NCBI RefSeq assembly: GCF_014648995.1
Contig: NZ_BMSE01000003.1
Coordinates: forward strand, 434,001-498,000
From: Streptomyces massasporeus
GTDB lineage: Bacteria; Actinomycetota; Actinomycetes; Streptomycetales; Streptomycetaceae
DNA length: 64,000 nt
Reading direction: 5' to 3'
How positions within the stretch are numbered: the stretch's first letter is position 1; each line of letters starts with the position of its first letter. Below the pieces are notes generated by a model. The model searched no databases. It saw only the letters and a list, made by a program, of their open reading frames with translations, and had not been told where the DNA came from. Made by a program: the position numbers and the translations under genes. Below, in pieces: positions 27,460 to 35,703 of this stretch.

Positions 27460-28242
27460 GTGCCGCGCATGCTCGACGTCAGCGACGAGGTACGCGCCGA
27501 GATCGGCGACGAAGAAGCCGACCGCCTGCTCGCCGGAGAGACCGCTCCGGGCAGCTACGACTGCACGTCGTGCCGCACTCCGGGCGACTCGGAGCAGGAG
27601 CGCACCAGCACCGTCCTGTTCATCGGGGACGAGACCGCCGTCCTCGCCTTCGCCCACGCCGGCTGCCTGCCCTCGCAGGTCGTGCAGGTCACCGAGGAGC
27701 AGTTGCGGGGCGCCGTGAAGTCCATCACCGGCGACACCGTCGACCTGGAGCCCGACAAGATGGTGCCCGAGCAGGCGGTGCTCGGCGTGACCAGCGGGCT
27801 CGTCCTGATCGGCGGGGAGCTGCACCCGGCCCTGGTGGTGGAGCCGACGGGGCCCATCGCCCGGCCCGGCACGACCGGGGCCGGCGACGAATTCCTGCCG
27901 CTGCTCATCGAGCAGGGCTTCATGCCCCTGACCGACCTGTCCGCCGTACCGCCGGTGCTGCACGGCTGGTCGGTGCTGCTCGCCGTGGGCCAGCTGCACG
28001 CGGTGCTCCAGCCGGGCAGCAACGGCGGCCAGCCGGTGGCCTGGTGGCAGGCGCACCAGCCGCTCCAGGTGACCGACCCCTGGCGCGCGGCCGCCAACAA
28101 GCACCAGCAGGTGCTGATGTTCGCCGCGCCCGTCGGCTCGGTCGGCCGTCAGCCGCGCGAGGACCTGCTGCGGGACGCGCTGGACAAGGCGGCGGCCAAC
28201 GGCAAGCTGGTCGCCTCGGCGCTGCCGCTGGCCGGCACCTGA
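27460..28242 (+). CDS. Conserved actinobacterial protein of unknown function
   Basis: Soluble protein of 260 aa that I do not recognise as a named family. It starts at GTG 27460 (MPRMLDVSDEVRAEIGDEEA) with GAGGGAG six bases upstream. A YDCTSCRTPGDSE segment holds a CxxC pair at about residues 35-38. The rest is a mixed alpha/beta domain with TVLFIGDETAVLAFAHAGCLPS and a Trp-rich HGWSVLLAVGQLHAVLQ and VAWWQAHQPLQ region. No signal peptide or membrane segment is seen. The next gene begins about 85 bp downstream on the same strand. Confidence 0.75.
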   Translation: MPRMLDVSDEVRAEIGDEEADRLLAGETAPGSYDCTSCRTPGDSEQERTSTVLFIGDETAVLAFAHAGCLPSQVVQVTEEQLRGAVKSITGDTVDLEPDKMVPEQAVLGVTSGLVLIGGELHPALVVEPTGPIARPGTTGAGDEFLPLLIEQGFMPLTDLSAVPPVLHGWSVLLAVGQLHAVLQPGSNGGQPVAWWQAHQPLQVTDPWRAAANKHQQVLMFAAPVGSVGRQPREDLLRDALDKAAANGKLVASALPLAGT

Positions 28243-28327
28243 GCCCCGCGTCACCCGCGCAGCCCCTACACCCGCGAAAGCCGTACCAGGGCCGCATCCC
28301 TTGACCCGCGGGGTCGTTTGGACATAC

Positions 28328-28717
28328 GTGCACGAATACGACGTTCCCCGCCGCCACTCCTTCTCGCCGATCCCGTCCGCGCGATCGGCTCAGGACTCCC
28401 AGGGCGGCCCATCGGCCACGCCGATCTACGACGCGCTCTACACCGAGTACGTCAAGTCCTTCCGCGCACTGCCCGGCGATCGCAGCGGCGAGGAGAAGCT
28501 GGGCTTCACCGCCTTCGGGAACACCCCGCACGGTTCGGGCTCGTACGGGGGCGGGTCGTACGGCAGCTCGTACAGCGCCTACAGCGCGGGCGCCCAGAGC
28601 GCCCGTCATGCCGCCGGGCAGCAGCCGCAGTGGCAGCGCGTCGGCACCATCGGCTCGCACGGCACGGGGATGCACTACGTGCCCGCCGGGCTGCCGCCGG
28701 GGCGGCGCGGCGTCTGA
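28328..28717 (+). CDS. Small Gly/Ser/Tyr-rich hypothetical protein
   Basis: Protein of about 129 aa, not recognised. It holds PIPSARSAQ and TPIYDALYTEYVKSFRALPGDRSGEEKLGFTAFG, then a low-complexity stretch of Gly, Ser and Tyr and a C-terminal HGTGMHYVPAGLPPGRRG. TPIYDALYTEY is a motif I associate with several small Streptomyces proteins of unknown role. The start is uncertain: GTG at 28328 (MHEYDVPRRHSF) is chosen. In-frame TTG at 28301 and GTGs between also fit, and none has a strong ribosome binding site. Confidence 0.65.
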   Translation: MHEYDVPRRHSFSPIPSARSAQDSQGGPSATPIYDALYTEYVKSFRALPGDRSGEEKLGFTAFGNTPHGSGSYGGGSYGSSYSAYSAGAQSARHAAGQQPQWQRVGTIGSHGTGMHYVPAGLPPGRRGV

Positions 28718-28729
28718 GCGAGAAGCGGA

Positions 28730-28770
28730 CACCGGAAAGGGCGGCCCCGTCGGGGCCGCCCTTTCCGGTG
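28730..28770. terminator. Bidirectional terminator between small protein gene and der
   Basis: Perfect 19-bp arms (CACCGGAAAGGGCGGCCCC and its complement) with a 3-base loop in a convergent gap. Confidence 0.92.
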
Positions 28771-28778
28771 TTCTCGCG

Positions 28779-30272
28779 TTACTTCTTCTTGCCGCGCTTC
28801 TCGCGCACCCGCACGGAGATGTGGATCGGCGTCCCGTCGAAGCCGAACTCCTCGCGCAGGCGGCGCTCGATGAAGCGCCGGTAACCGGCCTCGATGAAGC
28901 CGGAGGCGAACAGCACGAACCGCGGCGGCTTGGTGCCCGCCTGCGTGCCGAACAGGATGCGGGGCTGCTTGCCGCCCCGGACCGGGTGCGGGTGGGCGGC
29001 GACGAGCTCACCGAGGAAGGCGTTCAGCCGGCCCGTCGGGACCCGGGTCTCCCAGCCCGCCAGGGCCGTCTCGATCGCCGGGACCAGCTTCTCCATGTGC
29101 CGCCCGGTGCGCGCCGAGACGTTGACCCGCGGCGCCCACGTGACCTGGCCGAGCTCGGTCTCGATCTCCCGCTCCAGGTAGTAGCGGCGCTCCTCGTCGA
29201 GGGTGTCCCACTTGTTGTAGGCGAGGACGATCGCGCGGCCCGCCTCGACGGCCATGGTGACGATCCGCTGGTCCTGCACCGAGATGGACTCGGAGCCGTC
29301 GATCAGGATGACCGCGACCTCCGCCTTCTCGACGGCGGCCGCCGTGCGCAGCGAGGCGTAGTAGTCAGCGCCCTGCTGGAGGTGGACGCGCTTGCGGATG
29401 CCCGCCGTGTCGACGAACTTCCAGGTGACGCCGCCGAGTTCGATCAGCTCGTCGACCGGGTCACGGGTGGTGCCCGCCAGCTCGTTGACGACGACGCGCT
29501 CCTCGCCCGCCACCTTGTTCAGCAGCGAGGACTTGCCGACGTTCGGGCGTCCGATCAGGGCGATGCGGCGCGGGCCGCCGATGCCGCCCCCGCCGAACGT
29601 CTCGCGCGGCGCCTCGGGGAGCACTTCGAGGACCTGGTCGAGCATGTCGCCGGTGCCTCGGCCGTGCAGTGCGGAGACCGGGTGCGGCTCCCCCAGGCCC
29701 AGCGACCACAGGTAGGAGGCGTCGGCCTCGCCGCTCGGGCCGTCCACCTTGTTGGCGCACAGCACGACCGGCTTGCCGGCCTTGCGCAGCAGCCGGACGA
29801 CGGCCTCGTCGGTGTCGGTGGCGCCGACCTTGGCGTCGACGACGAAGACGACCGCGTCGGCGGCCTCGATGGCGTACTCGGCCTGGGCGGCGACGGAGGC
29901 GTCGATGCCGAGGACGTCCTGCTCCCAGCCTCCGGTGTCGACGACCTTGAAGCGGCGGCCGGCCCACTCGGCCTCGTAGGTGACGCGGTCGCGGGTGACG
30001 CCGGGCTTGTCCTCGACGACGGCTTCGCGGCGTCCGATGATCCGGTTCACCAGAGTCGACTTGCCGACATTGGGGCGGCCGACGACGGCGAGCACGGGCA
30101 GCGGGCCGTGGCCCGCCGCCTCGATGGCGCCCTCGACGTCCTCGGGGTCGAAGCCCTCCTCCGCGGCGAGCTCCATGAACTCCGCGAACTCGGCGTCGCC
30201 GAGCGCCCCGTGGTCATGCTCGAGCGCGCCCTCGGACGCGTCCGAGCCGTCGGGCTGGATGTGGTCGTTCAT
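28779..30272 (-). CDS. der: Ribosome-assembly GTPase Der (EngA)
   Basis: Essential double GTPase of 497 aa that acts in 50S ribosomal subunit maturation. The first G domain has GRPNVGKST at residues 65-73, a DKPGVTRD switch and DTGGW; the second repeats [23 protein letters not shown] and NKWD. A C-terminal KH-like domain follows ([23 protein letters not shown]), with a basic tail EKRGKKK. The acidic N-terminal sixty residues are an actinobacterial extension. The start is ATG with GAGGT about ten bases upstream. It is last in the aroH-tyrA-cmk-plsC-der run, 78 bp after plsC. Confidence 0.96.
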   Translation of the reverse strand: MNDHIQPDGSDASEGALEHDHGALGDAEFAEFMELAAEEGFDPEDVEGAIEAAGHGPLPVLAVVGRPNVGKSTLVNRIIGRREAVVEDKPGVTRDRVTYEAEWAGRRFKVVDTGGWEQDVLGIDASVAAQAEYAIEAADAVVFVVDAKVGATDTDEAVVRLLRKAGKPVVLCANKVDGPSGEADASYLWSLGLGEPHPVSALHGRGTGDMLDQVLEVLPEAPRETFGGGGIGGPRRIALIGRPNVGKSSLLNKVAGEERVVVNELAGTTRDPVDELIELGGVTWKFVDTAGIRKRVHLQQGADYYASLRTAAAVEKAEVAVILIDGSESISVQDQRIVTMAVEAGRAIVLAYNKWDTLDEERRYYLEREIETELGQVTWAPRVNVSARTGRHMEKLVPAIETALAGWETRVPTGRLNAFLGELVAAHPHPVRGGKQPRILFGTQAGTKPPRFVLFASGFIEAGYRRFIERRLREEFGFDGTPIHISVRVREKRGKKK

Positions 30273-30350
30273 GAAGTCCGTACCTCGTCGTTCATCGTGG
30301 TGGTCGGTGGAGTACCCGCTGTTCCGGGCTGATCCACTACTCAGTGTCGT

Positions 30351-30998
30351 CTAGCGCCCGGTGAGGCGCCTGGCGTTTTCCAGGTGGGCCGCGAGCTGCT
30401 TCTGGATGCGCCCGGTCGCCTCGTCCAGCGCCTTGCGCGTCCGGCGGCCGCTGCCGTCGCCCGCCTCGAAGGGCTCTCCGAAGACGACGTCGACGCGGGA
30501 GCGCAGCGGAGGCAGCCCCTTTATCAACCGTCCGGGCTTGTCGGAACTTCCCAGCACGGCCACCGGGACGATCGGAGCGTCGCTGCGCACCGCGAAGTAC
30601 GCGAGGCCGGCGCGCAGCGACGCGAAGTCGCCCTCGCCCCGGGTGCCCTCCGGGAAGATGCCGAGCACGCCGCCTTCGGCCAGGACGCCGAGCGCCTGGG
30701 TGATCGCCGTGCGGTCGGTGGTGTCGCGGTCGACCTTCACCTGCCCGATGCCGAGCAGGAAGGGGTCCAGCGGTCCGATGAACGCTTCCTTCTTGATCAG
30801 GAAGTGGGTCGGCCGGGGCGCCACACCCATGACCATCGGACCGTCGATGTTGTGGGAGTGGTTGACCGCGAAGATCACCGGGCCGCTCGCGGGCACCCGC
30901 CAGGCGCCGAGCACACGCGGCTTCCACAGCCCGTACATCAGGCCGACGCCGATGCGCCGCCCGACCTCGGCACCCCGCGCCGAAGGCAGCTCGGTCAC
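30351..30998 (-). CDS. plsC: 1-acyl-sn-glycerol-3-phosphate acyltransferase
   Basis: Membrane-associated acyltransferase of 215 aa in phosphatidic acid synthesis. The HX4D catalytic motif is in VNHSHNIDG near residue 46, and the glycerol-phosphate-binding motif is FPEGTRG. There is no long membrane segment, as in many actinobacterial PlsC proteins, so peripheral membrane binding is likely. The start GTG at 30996-30998 overlaps the cmk stop (GTGA). The frame is open upstream, but that part is the antisense-phase shadow of cmk. The cmk-plsC-der order is conserved in Streptomyces. Confidence 0.9.
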   Translation of the reverse strand: MTELPSARGAEVGRRIGVGLMYGLWKPRVLGAWRVPASGPVIFAVNHSHNIDGPMVMGVAPRPTHFLIKKEAFIGPLDPFLLGIGQVKVDRDTTDRTAITQALGVLAEGGVLGIFPEGTRGEGDFASLRAGLAYFAVRSDAPIVPVAVLGSSDKPGRLIKGLPPLRSRVDVVFGEPFEAGDGSGRRTRKALDEATGRIQKQLAAHLENARRLTGR

Positions 30999-31675
30999 TT
31001 TCCGGCCCGCTTCTCCTCGACGAGGGTGACGACGCACTCGATGACCTGGGCCAGCGTGAGCTCGGTGGTGTCCACCTCGACGGCGTCGTCCGCCTTGGCG
31101 AGCGGGGAGGCCTTGCGGCTGGAGTCGGCGGCGTCCCGCTTGATCAGGGCCTCGCGGGTGGAGTGGACGTCGGAGCCCTTCAGCTCGCCACTGCGGCGGG
31201 CGGCACGCGCCTCCGGGGAGGCGGTGAGGAAGATCTTGAGGTCGGCGTCCGGCAGCACGGTCGTGCCGATGTCCCGGCCCTCGACGACGATGCCCTGCTC
31301 GGCGGAGGCGGCGATCGAGCGCTGCAGCTCGGTGATCCGGGTGCGCACCTCGGGCACCGCGCTGACCGCGCTGACCTTGGAGGAGACCTCCTGGGTGCGG
31401 ATCGGACCGGCCACGTCCACGCCGTCGACCGTGATGGTCGGGCCCTCCGGGTCGGTGCCGGAGACGATCTCGGGCTTGCCCGCGGCGGCGGCGATGGCGG
31501 ACGGGTCGTCTATGTCGATGCCGTTGCTCACCATCCACCAGGTGATCGCCCGGTACTGGGCGCCGGTGTCCAGATAGCTCAGCCCGAGCTGGGCCGCCAC
31601 GGCCTTCGAGGTGCTCGACTTGCCGGTGCCGGCGGGGCCGTCGATGGCGACAATCACTGGCGTGGCGCTTTCCAC
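30995..31675 (-). CDS. cmk: Cytidylate kinase
   Basis: Phosphorylates CMP and dCMP with ATP in pyrimidine nucleotide supply. It has 226 aa, the usual length. The P-loop GPAGTGKSST lies at residues 13-22; the CMP-binding region includes YLDTGAQYRAITW, EGRDIGTTVLPDADLKIFLTASPEARAARR and the lid arginines in KRDAADSSR. The start is GTG at 31673-31675 with a weak AAGG upstream. It ends in a GTGA overlap with plsC and follows tyrA by 116 bp. Confidence 0.95.
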   Translation of the reverse strand: MESATPVIVAIDGPAGTGKSSTSKAVAAQLGLSYLDTGAQYRAITWWMVSNGIDIDDPSAIAAAAGKPEIVSGTDPEGPTITVDGVDVAGPIRTQEVSSKVSAVSAVPEVRTRITELQRSIAASAEQGIVVEGRDIGTTVLPDADLKIFLTASPEARAARRSGELKGSDVHSTREALIKRDAADSSRKASPLAKADDAVEVDTTELTLAQVIECVVTLVEEKRAGK

Positions 31676-31791
31676 AGTGGGGACCTTCCTGGACCGGGCT
31701 CGGCGGGGGTGAGGGCGAGAGTGCCCCGCACAAGGTTACTGGGTTCGCGTCACTCGTCCGGCCGCGCGTCGGCCGGCCCCCTGCGTCCCGC

Positions 31792-32877
31792 CTACTGCCG
31801 GAGCGCCCAGCCCCTCTCCCGCAGCGCGGCGCTCAGGACCGGGGCCGCCTTCGGCTCCACCATCAGCTGCACCAGACCGGCCTGCTGCCCCGTGGCGTGC
31901 TCGATCCGTACGTCCTCGATGTTGACGCCGGCCAGGCCCGCGTCGGCGAAGATCCGGGCCAGCTGTCCCGGCTGGTCGTCGATGAGCACGGCCACGACCT
32001 CGTAGGCCCGGGGCGCGGAGCCGTGCTTGCCGGGGACGCGGACCTGCCCGGCGTTGCCGCGCCGCAGCACGTCCTCGATACCGCCGGCGCCCTCGCGGCG
32101 CTTGTGGTCGTCGGAGGACTGCAGGGCGCGCAGGGCCCGCACGGTCTCCTCCAGGTCGGCGGCGACGTCCGTGAGCAGGTCGGCGACCGGCGCGGGGTTC
32201 GCGGAGAGGATGTCGATCCACATCCGGGGGTCGGAGGCGGCGATCCGCGTCACGTCCCGGATGCCCTGCCCGCACAGCCGTACGGCGGACTCCTCGGCGT
32301 GCTCCAGCCGCGCGGCGACCAGGCTGGAGACCAGGTGGGGCATGTGGGAGACGAGGGCGACGGCACGGTCGTGGGCGTCGGCGTCCATGACGACCGGCAC
32401 GGCCCGGCAGTGCGAGACCAGCTCGAGGGCGAGGTTCAGCACCTCGGTGTCGGTGTCCCGGGTCGGGGTCAGCACCCAGGGGCGGCCCTCGAAGAGATCG
32501 CCGGTCGCGGCCAGCGGTCCGGACTTCTCACGGCCCGACATGGGGTGCGAGCCGATGTACGCGGACAGGTCGAGGCCGCGTGCCTCCAGCTCGCGGCGCG
32601 GCCCTCCCTTCACGCTGGCGACGTCGAGGTAGCCGCGTCCGGCACCGCGGCTGATGGCGTCGGTGAGCACGTCCGCCACGTGCGCGGGCGGGGCGGCGAC
32701 GATCACGAGGTCGACGGGCCCGTCCGGCACCTCGTCCGTGCCGGCGCCGAGGGCGGCCGCCGTACGAGCCTGCTCCGGGTCCGGATCGGCGAGGTGCACG
32801 GTGACGCCCCGCTGGGACAGGGCCAGGGCGGCGGACGTCCCGATCAGGCCGGTGCCGATGACGAGTGCGGTCCTCAC
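31792..32877 (-). CDS. tyrA: Prephenate dehydrogenase with ACT domain
   Basis: NAD(P)-dependent enzyme of tyrosine biosynthesis, 361 aa. The Rossmann start is MRTALVIGTGLIGTSAAL. The substrate region includes IGSHPMSGREKSG, with the His/Ser/Arg arrangement of TyrA, and an HDRAVALVSHMPH helix. A C-terminal ACT domain from about residue 290 (EVVAVLIDDQPGQLARIFADAG) suggests allosteric control by an amino acid, probably tyrosine. The GTG start overlaps the aroH stop (GTGA), so chorismate mutase and prephenate dehydrogenase are coupled consecutive steps. Confidence 0.94.
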   Translation of the reverse strand: MRTALVIGTGLIGTSAALALSQRGVTVHLADPDPEQARTAAALGAGTDEVPDGPVDLVIVAAPPAHVADVLTDAISRGAGRGYLDVASVKGGPRRELEARGLDLSAYIGSHPMSGREKSGPLAATGDLFEGRPWVLTPTRDTDTEVLNLALELVSHCRAVPVVMDADAHDRAVALVSHMPHLVSSLVAARLEHAEESAVRLCGQGIRDVTRIAASDPRMWIDILSANPAPVADLLTDVAADLEETVRALRALQSSDDHKRREGAGGIEDVLRRGNAGQVRVPGKHGSAPRAYEVVAVLIDDQPGQLARIFADAGLAGVNIEDVRIEHATGQQAGLVQLMVEPKAAPVLSAALRERGWALRQ

Positions 32878-33236
32878 TGGGCGATGTCCTTGCGCAGGGC
32901 GGCGGCGGCACCGAGGTAGACGTGGGCGATGTCGGCGCGGGGCCGGTCGGACTCGATGTGCGCGAGGACCCGGACGACGCGCGGCATGGCGCCTTCGATG
33001 TCCAGCTCCTGGGCGCAGATGAGGGGCACGTCGACGATGCCCAGCTTGCGGGCGGCGGCGGCCGGGAAGTCGCTGTGCAGGTCGGGCGTGGCCGTGAACC
33101 AGATGCTGATCAGGTCGTCGGCGGCGAGATCGTTGCGCTCCAGGATCTCCGTGAGCAGGGCTCCGACCTGCTCGTCCATGTGCCCGGCCTCGTCCCGTTC
33201 GAGTTGGACGGCGCCCCGGACCGCTCGTACCGCCAC
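32874..33236 (-). CDS. aroH: Chorismate mutase, AroH type
   Basis: Converts chorismate to prephenate; monofunctional AroH class of 120 aa. The start MAVRAVRGAVQLERDE matches the AroH N-terminus with its catalytic Arg. FTATPDLHSDFPAAAARKLG, then the CAQELDIEGAMPRVVRVLAH segment with the active-site Glu region, complete the family pattern. The start is GTG at 33234-33236 with AAGGAG eight bases upstream; the longer open frame has no similarity. It heads the aroH-tyrA pair. Confidence 0.94.
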   Translation of the reverse strand: MAVRAVRGAVQLERDEAGHMDEQVGALLTEILERNDLAADDLISIWFTATPDLHSDFPAAAARKLGIVDVPLICAQELDIEGAMPRVVRVLAHIESDRPRADIAHVYLGAAAALRKDIAQ

Positions 33237-33358
33237 GGCGATGCTCCTTGCTGACGTGCGTGTCGCTCTACGTCCGACCAGCCTAGTCAGCCCGGGCGGC
33301 CCGGGTGCGCGGCGCCCGCCCGGTGAGACGCCAGGATCGGCCTCTTTGGGTAGGTTCA

Positions 33359-33401
33359 GTGCCAAGATGATGGAAATTTCCGATTCACCCCTCTTTGGCA
33401 C
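33359..33401. promoter_or_regulatory. Nested dyads upstream of the Rieske gene
   Basis: GTGCCAA at 33359-33365 and TTGGCAC at 33395-33401 are perfect inverted arms. Between them GGAAATTTCC at 33372-33381 is a 10-bp palindrome. TAGGTT just upstream at about 33351 could be a -10 element. The gene starts 16 bp beyond. A regulatory role is inference. Confidence 0.45.
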
Positions 33402-33416
33402 TTTCGGAGTGACGAC

Positions 33417-33857
33417 ATGACCTACGAGACCACGCGCCGCACGGTTCTCCTCGCGACGGGCGCGACCGGCGCGGCGGCGCTCGTCACGGCCTGCGGCGGA
33501 GGAGGAGACGACAGCGGCTCCACGTCGACACAGTCCCCCACCGGCGGGGACGCGACGAGCGGGCCCGCCGGCCAGGTCCTGGCGAACATCGACGAGATCC
33601 CGGTCGGCGGCGGCAAGATCTTCAAGGACGAAGAAGTCGTGGTGACCCAGCCGGAGCAGGGGCAGTTCAAGGCCTTCTCGGCGATCTGCACCCACCAGCG
33701 CTGCCTGGTGTCCACCGTCTCCGACGGCACCATCAACTGCCCCTGCCACGGCAGCAAGTTCCGCGTCGCCGACGGCGCGGTGGCGCACGGCCCGGCGACC
33801 CGGCCGTTGCCCGCCGAGAAGATCACGGTGGAGGGGAACTCGGTTCGCCTGACGTGA
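33417..33857 (+). CDS. Rieske [2Fe-2S] lipoprotein, Tat-exported
   Basis: Small redox protein of 146 aa. RRTVLL followed by a short hydrophobic stretch and the lipobox LVTAC (Cys 26) indicates Tat export and lipid anchoring. A Gly/Ser/Thr linker leads to a Rieske fold: CTHQRC at residues 91-96 and CPCHGSKF at 108-115. These supply two Cys and two His ligands plus the disulphide pair. It is not near qcr genes, so its electron partner is unknown; similar Streptomyces proteins are often called ubiquinol-cytochrome c reductase-like. The start ATG has CGGAG eight bases upstream. Confidence 0.92.
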   Translation: MTYETTRRTVLLATGATGAAALVTACGGGGDDSGSTSTQSPTGGDATSGPAGQVLANIDEIPVGGGKIFKDEEVVVTQPEQGQFKAFSAICTHQRCLVSTVSDGTINCPCHGSKFRVADGAVAHGPATRPLPAEKITVEGNSVRLT

Positions 33858-33881
33858 GGGTCCGCGACCGGGGCCGCGGCG

Positions 33882-34901
33882 TCACGCGTCCCACAGCGCC
33901 CCGAGAGTGAGCAGGTCGGTCCGGTACTCGATGCGGTCGGCCCATTCGGTGGGCCAGGCCTCCGCGCCCAGGTAGGCGCCCGCGAAGGCGCCCGTCAGGC
34001 AGGCGATCGAGTCCGAGTCGCCGGCGGTGCAGGCGGCGCGACGCAGGGCGGTCACCGGTTCGTCGACGAAGAGCAGGAAGCACAGCAGCCCGGTCGCCAG
34101 GGCCTCCTCGGCGATCCAGCCCTCGCCGGTGGCCAGACAGGGGTCGGTCTCCGGCGAGACGGTGCGCACGGCGTGCTGGAGCCGTTCGAGGACCTCCAGG
34201 CACTCGTCCCAGCCGCGCGCGATGAACTGCCCGGGGCCGGGGTCCCCGGCCCGCCGCCACAGGTCGCCGAGCCAGCGCTCGTGGTAGTGGCCGCGGTTCT
34301 CCAGGGCGTACGAGCGGAGCAGGCCGATCAGCCCGGTCGGCTCCGCACCCTGCGCGAGCAGGCGTACGGCGTGCGCGGTGAGGTCGGACGCGGCGAGCGC
34401 GGTGGGGTGCCCGTGGGTGAGGGCGGACTGCAACTGGGCGGCACCCGCGCGCTGTTCGTCGCTCAGGCCGGACACCAGGCCCAGCGGCGCGACGCGCATG
34501 TTGGCACCGCAGCCCTTGGATTCGGTCTGGCTGGCGTCCTGCCAGGGGCGGGATTCGTCCTTCAGCAGGTAGCAGGCCTTCATGCAGGTGCGGCCCGGAG
34601 CCCGGTTGTTCTCCGGGGACTGGTACCAGTTCACGAACTCCTCGCGCAGGGGCCGCACCAGTCGCAGCGGGGCAAGCACCCCGCGGTCCATCGCGGTCCG
34701 CACCGCGTGACCCAGCGCCAGTGTCATCTGGGTGTCGTCCGAGACCATGGCGCGCTTCGGCAGCTCCATCTCCCGCCATGGCCCGCACTTGGCGAGGATC
34801 GCGGGGACGTCGTCGAACTCGGTGGGATAGCCCAGCGCGTCGCCGAGGGCCAGGCCCGTCAGCGCTCCGGTGGCGGCTTGCTTGTGGACGAGCGTGGTCA
34901 T
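33882..34901 (-). CDS. ADP-ribosylglycohydrolase family protein
   Basis: Probable ADP-ribose-acceptor hydrolase (DraG/ARH fold) of 339 aa. The N-terminal helix GALTGLALGDALGYPTEF and metal site SDDTQMTLALG near residue 55 match the family. The second metal cluster CTAGDSDSIACLTGAFAGAYLG near residue 300 completes the di-Mg centre. It would remove ADP-ribose from proteins or other acceptors. The ATG at 34899-34901 overlaps the stop of the upstream Nudix gene (ATGA), so both are translated together. This links protein ADP-ribosylation turnover to NAD/ADP-ribose sensing. Confidence 0.9.
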   Translation of the reverse strand: MTTLVHKQAATGALTGLALGDALGYPTEFDDVPAILAKCGPWREMELPKRAMVSDDTQMTLALGHAVRTAMDRGVLAPLRLVRPLREEFVNWYQSPENNRAPGRTCMKACYLLKDESRPWQDASQTESKGCGANMRVAPLGLVSGLSDEQRAGAAQLQSALTHGHPTALAASDLTAHAVRLLAQGAEPTGLIGLLRSYALENRGHYHERWLGDLWRRAGDPGPGQFIARGWDECLEVLERLQHAVRTVSPETDPCLATGEGWIAEEALATGLLCFLLFVDEPVTALRRAACTAGDSDSIACLTGAFAGAYLGAEAWPTEWADRIEYRTDLLTLGALWDA

Positions 34902-35626
34902 GCGGGGCGTCCTTCCCGGGCGGGCCGGAGGAGAGGCGGGTGGAGGGCGGTGGCGGTGCCGGCGCGGTACAGCGCGGCGGGTTTGCCGCGGCCGCCGGTC
35001 AGTCGCGCGGCGCCGGGAACGGGTGCGACGAAGCCCGGCGTGGCGAGCACCTTGCGCCGGAAGTTGGGCCGGTCGAGCTCGGTGCCCCACACGGTCTCGT
35101 AGACCTGCTGGAGCTCGCCGAGGGTGAACTCGGGCGCGCAGAAGGCGGTGGCGAGGCAGGTGTACTCGAGCTTGGCTCCGACGCGGTCGTGGGCGTCGGC
35201 CAGGATGCGGTCGTGGTCGAAGGCGAGCGGCCCCGCCGTGGCGTACGGCACCCAGCGGGCCTGCGCCGCGTCGCTGCCGCCGTGCGCCTCGGGGGCGTCG
35301 GGCAGCAGCGCCGCGAAGGCGACCGAGACGACCCGCATCCGGGGGTCTCGGCCGGGCTCGCTGTAGGTCCGCAGCTGCTCCAGATGCAGCCCCGAGACGT
35401 CGGACAGGCCTGTTTCCTCGGCGAGTTCACGCCGGGCGGCCGTCTCCGCCGACTCGTCCGGCTGCAGGAATCCGCCGGGCAGCGCCCAGTGCCCGGCGTA
35501 CGGCTCCTGCCCGCGCTCGACGAGCAGCACGTGCAGCGCGCCCTCCCGGAGGGTGAACACGGCGAGGTCGACGGTGACGGCGAAGGGCTCGTGGGCGTAC
35601 TTGTCGTAGCCGTTCATGGCGAACAC
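34898..35626 (-). CDS. NrtR-like Nudix protein with winged-helix domain
   Basis: Protein of 242 aa. The N-terminal Nudix fold has an intact box: GFLQPDESAETAARRELAEETGL fits G-x5-E-x7-RE-U-x-EE-x-G-U, so hydrolysis remains possible. The C-terminal region (FTLGELQQVYETVWGTELDRPNFRRKVL) is the winged-helix motif of NrtR-type NAD-metabolism repressors, which bind ADP-ribose. The GTG start at 35624-35626 has AAGGGGGTG upstream; an ATG three codons on is possible. A long palindrome sits immediately upstream, fitting autoregulation. It is coupled to an ADP-ribosylglycohydrolase gene. Confidence 0.85.
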   Translation of the reverse strand: MFAMNGYDKYAHEPFAVTVDLAVFTLREGALHVLLVERGQEPYAGHWALPGGFLQPDESAETAARRELAEETGLSDVSGLHLEQLRTYSEPGRDPRMRVVSVAFAALLPDAPEAHGGSDAAQARWVPYATAGPLAFDHDRILADAHDRVGAKLEYTCLATAFCAPEFTLGELQQVYETVWGTELDRPNFRRKVLATPGFVAPVPGAARLTGGRGKPAALYRAGTATALHPPLLRPAREGRPA

Positions 35627-35630
35627 CGAA

Positions 35631-35668
35631 CACCCCCTTTAATAGTCAGTGCGACTATAAAGGGGGTG
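35631..35668. promoter_or_regulatory. Palindromic operator before the Nudix/ADP-ribosylglycohydrolase pair
   Basis: CACCCCCTTTAATAGTC and GACTATAAAGGGGGTG are inverted arms around AGTGC; one extra A is the only imperfection. The inner ATAGTC-N5-GACTAT resembles NrtR-type sites. It starts five bases upstream of the GTG, so a bound protein would block initiation. Confidence 0.75.
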
Positions 35669-35703
35669 CGGGTCGCTCACAAGCCCTCGGAGAGGTCCGG
35701 CCT

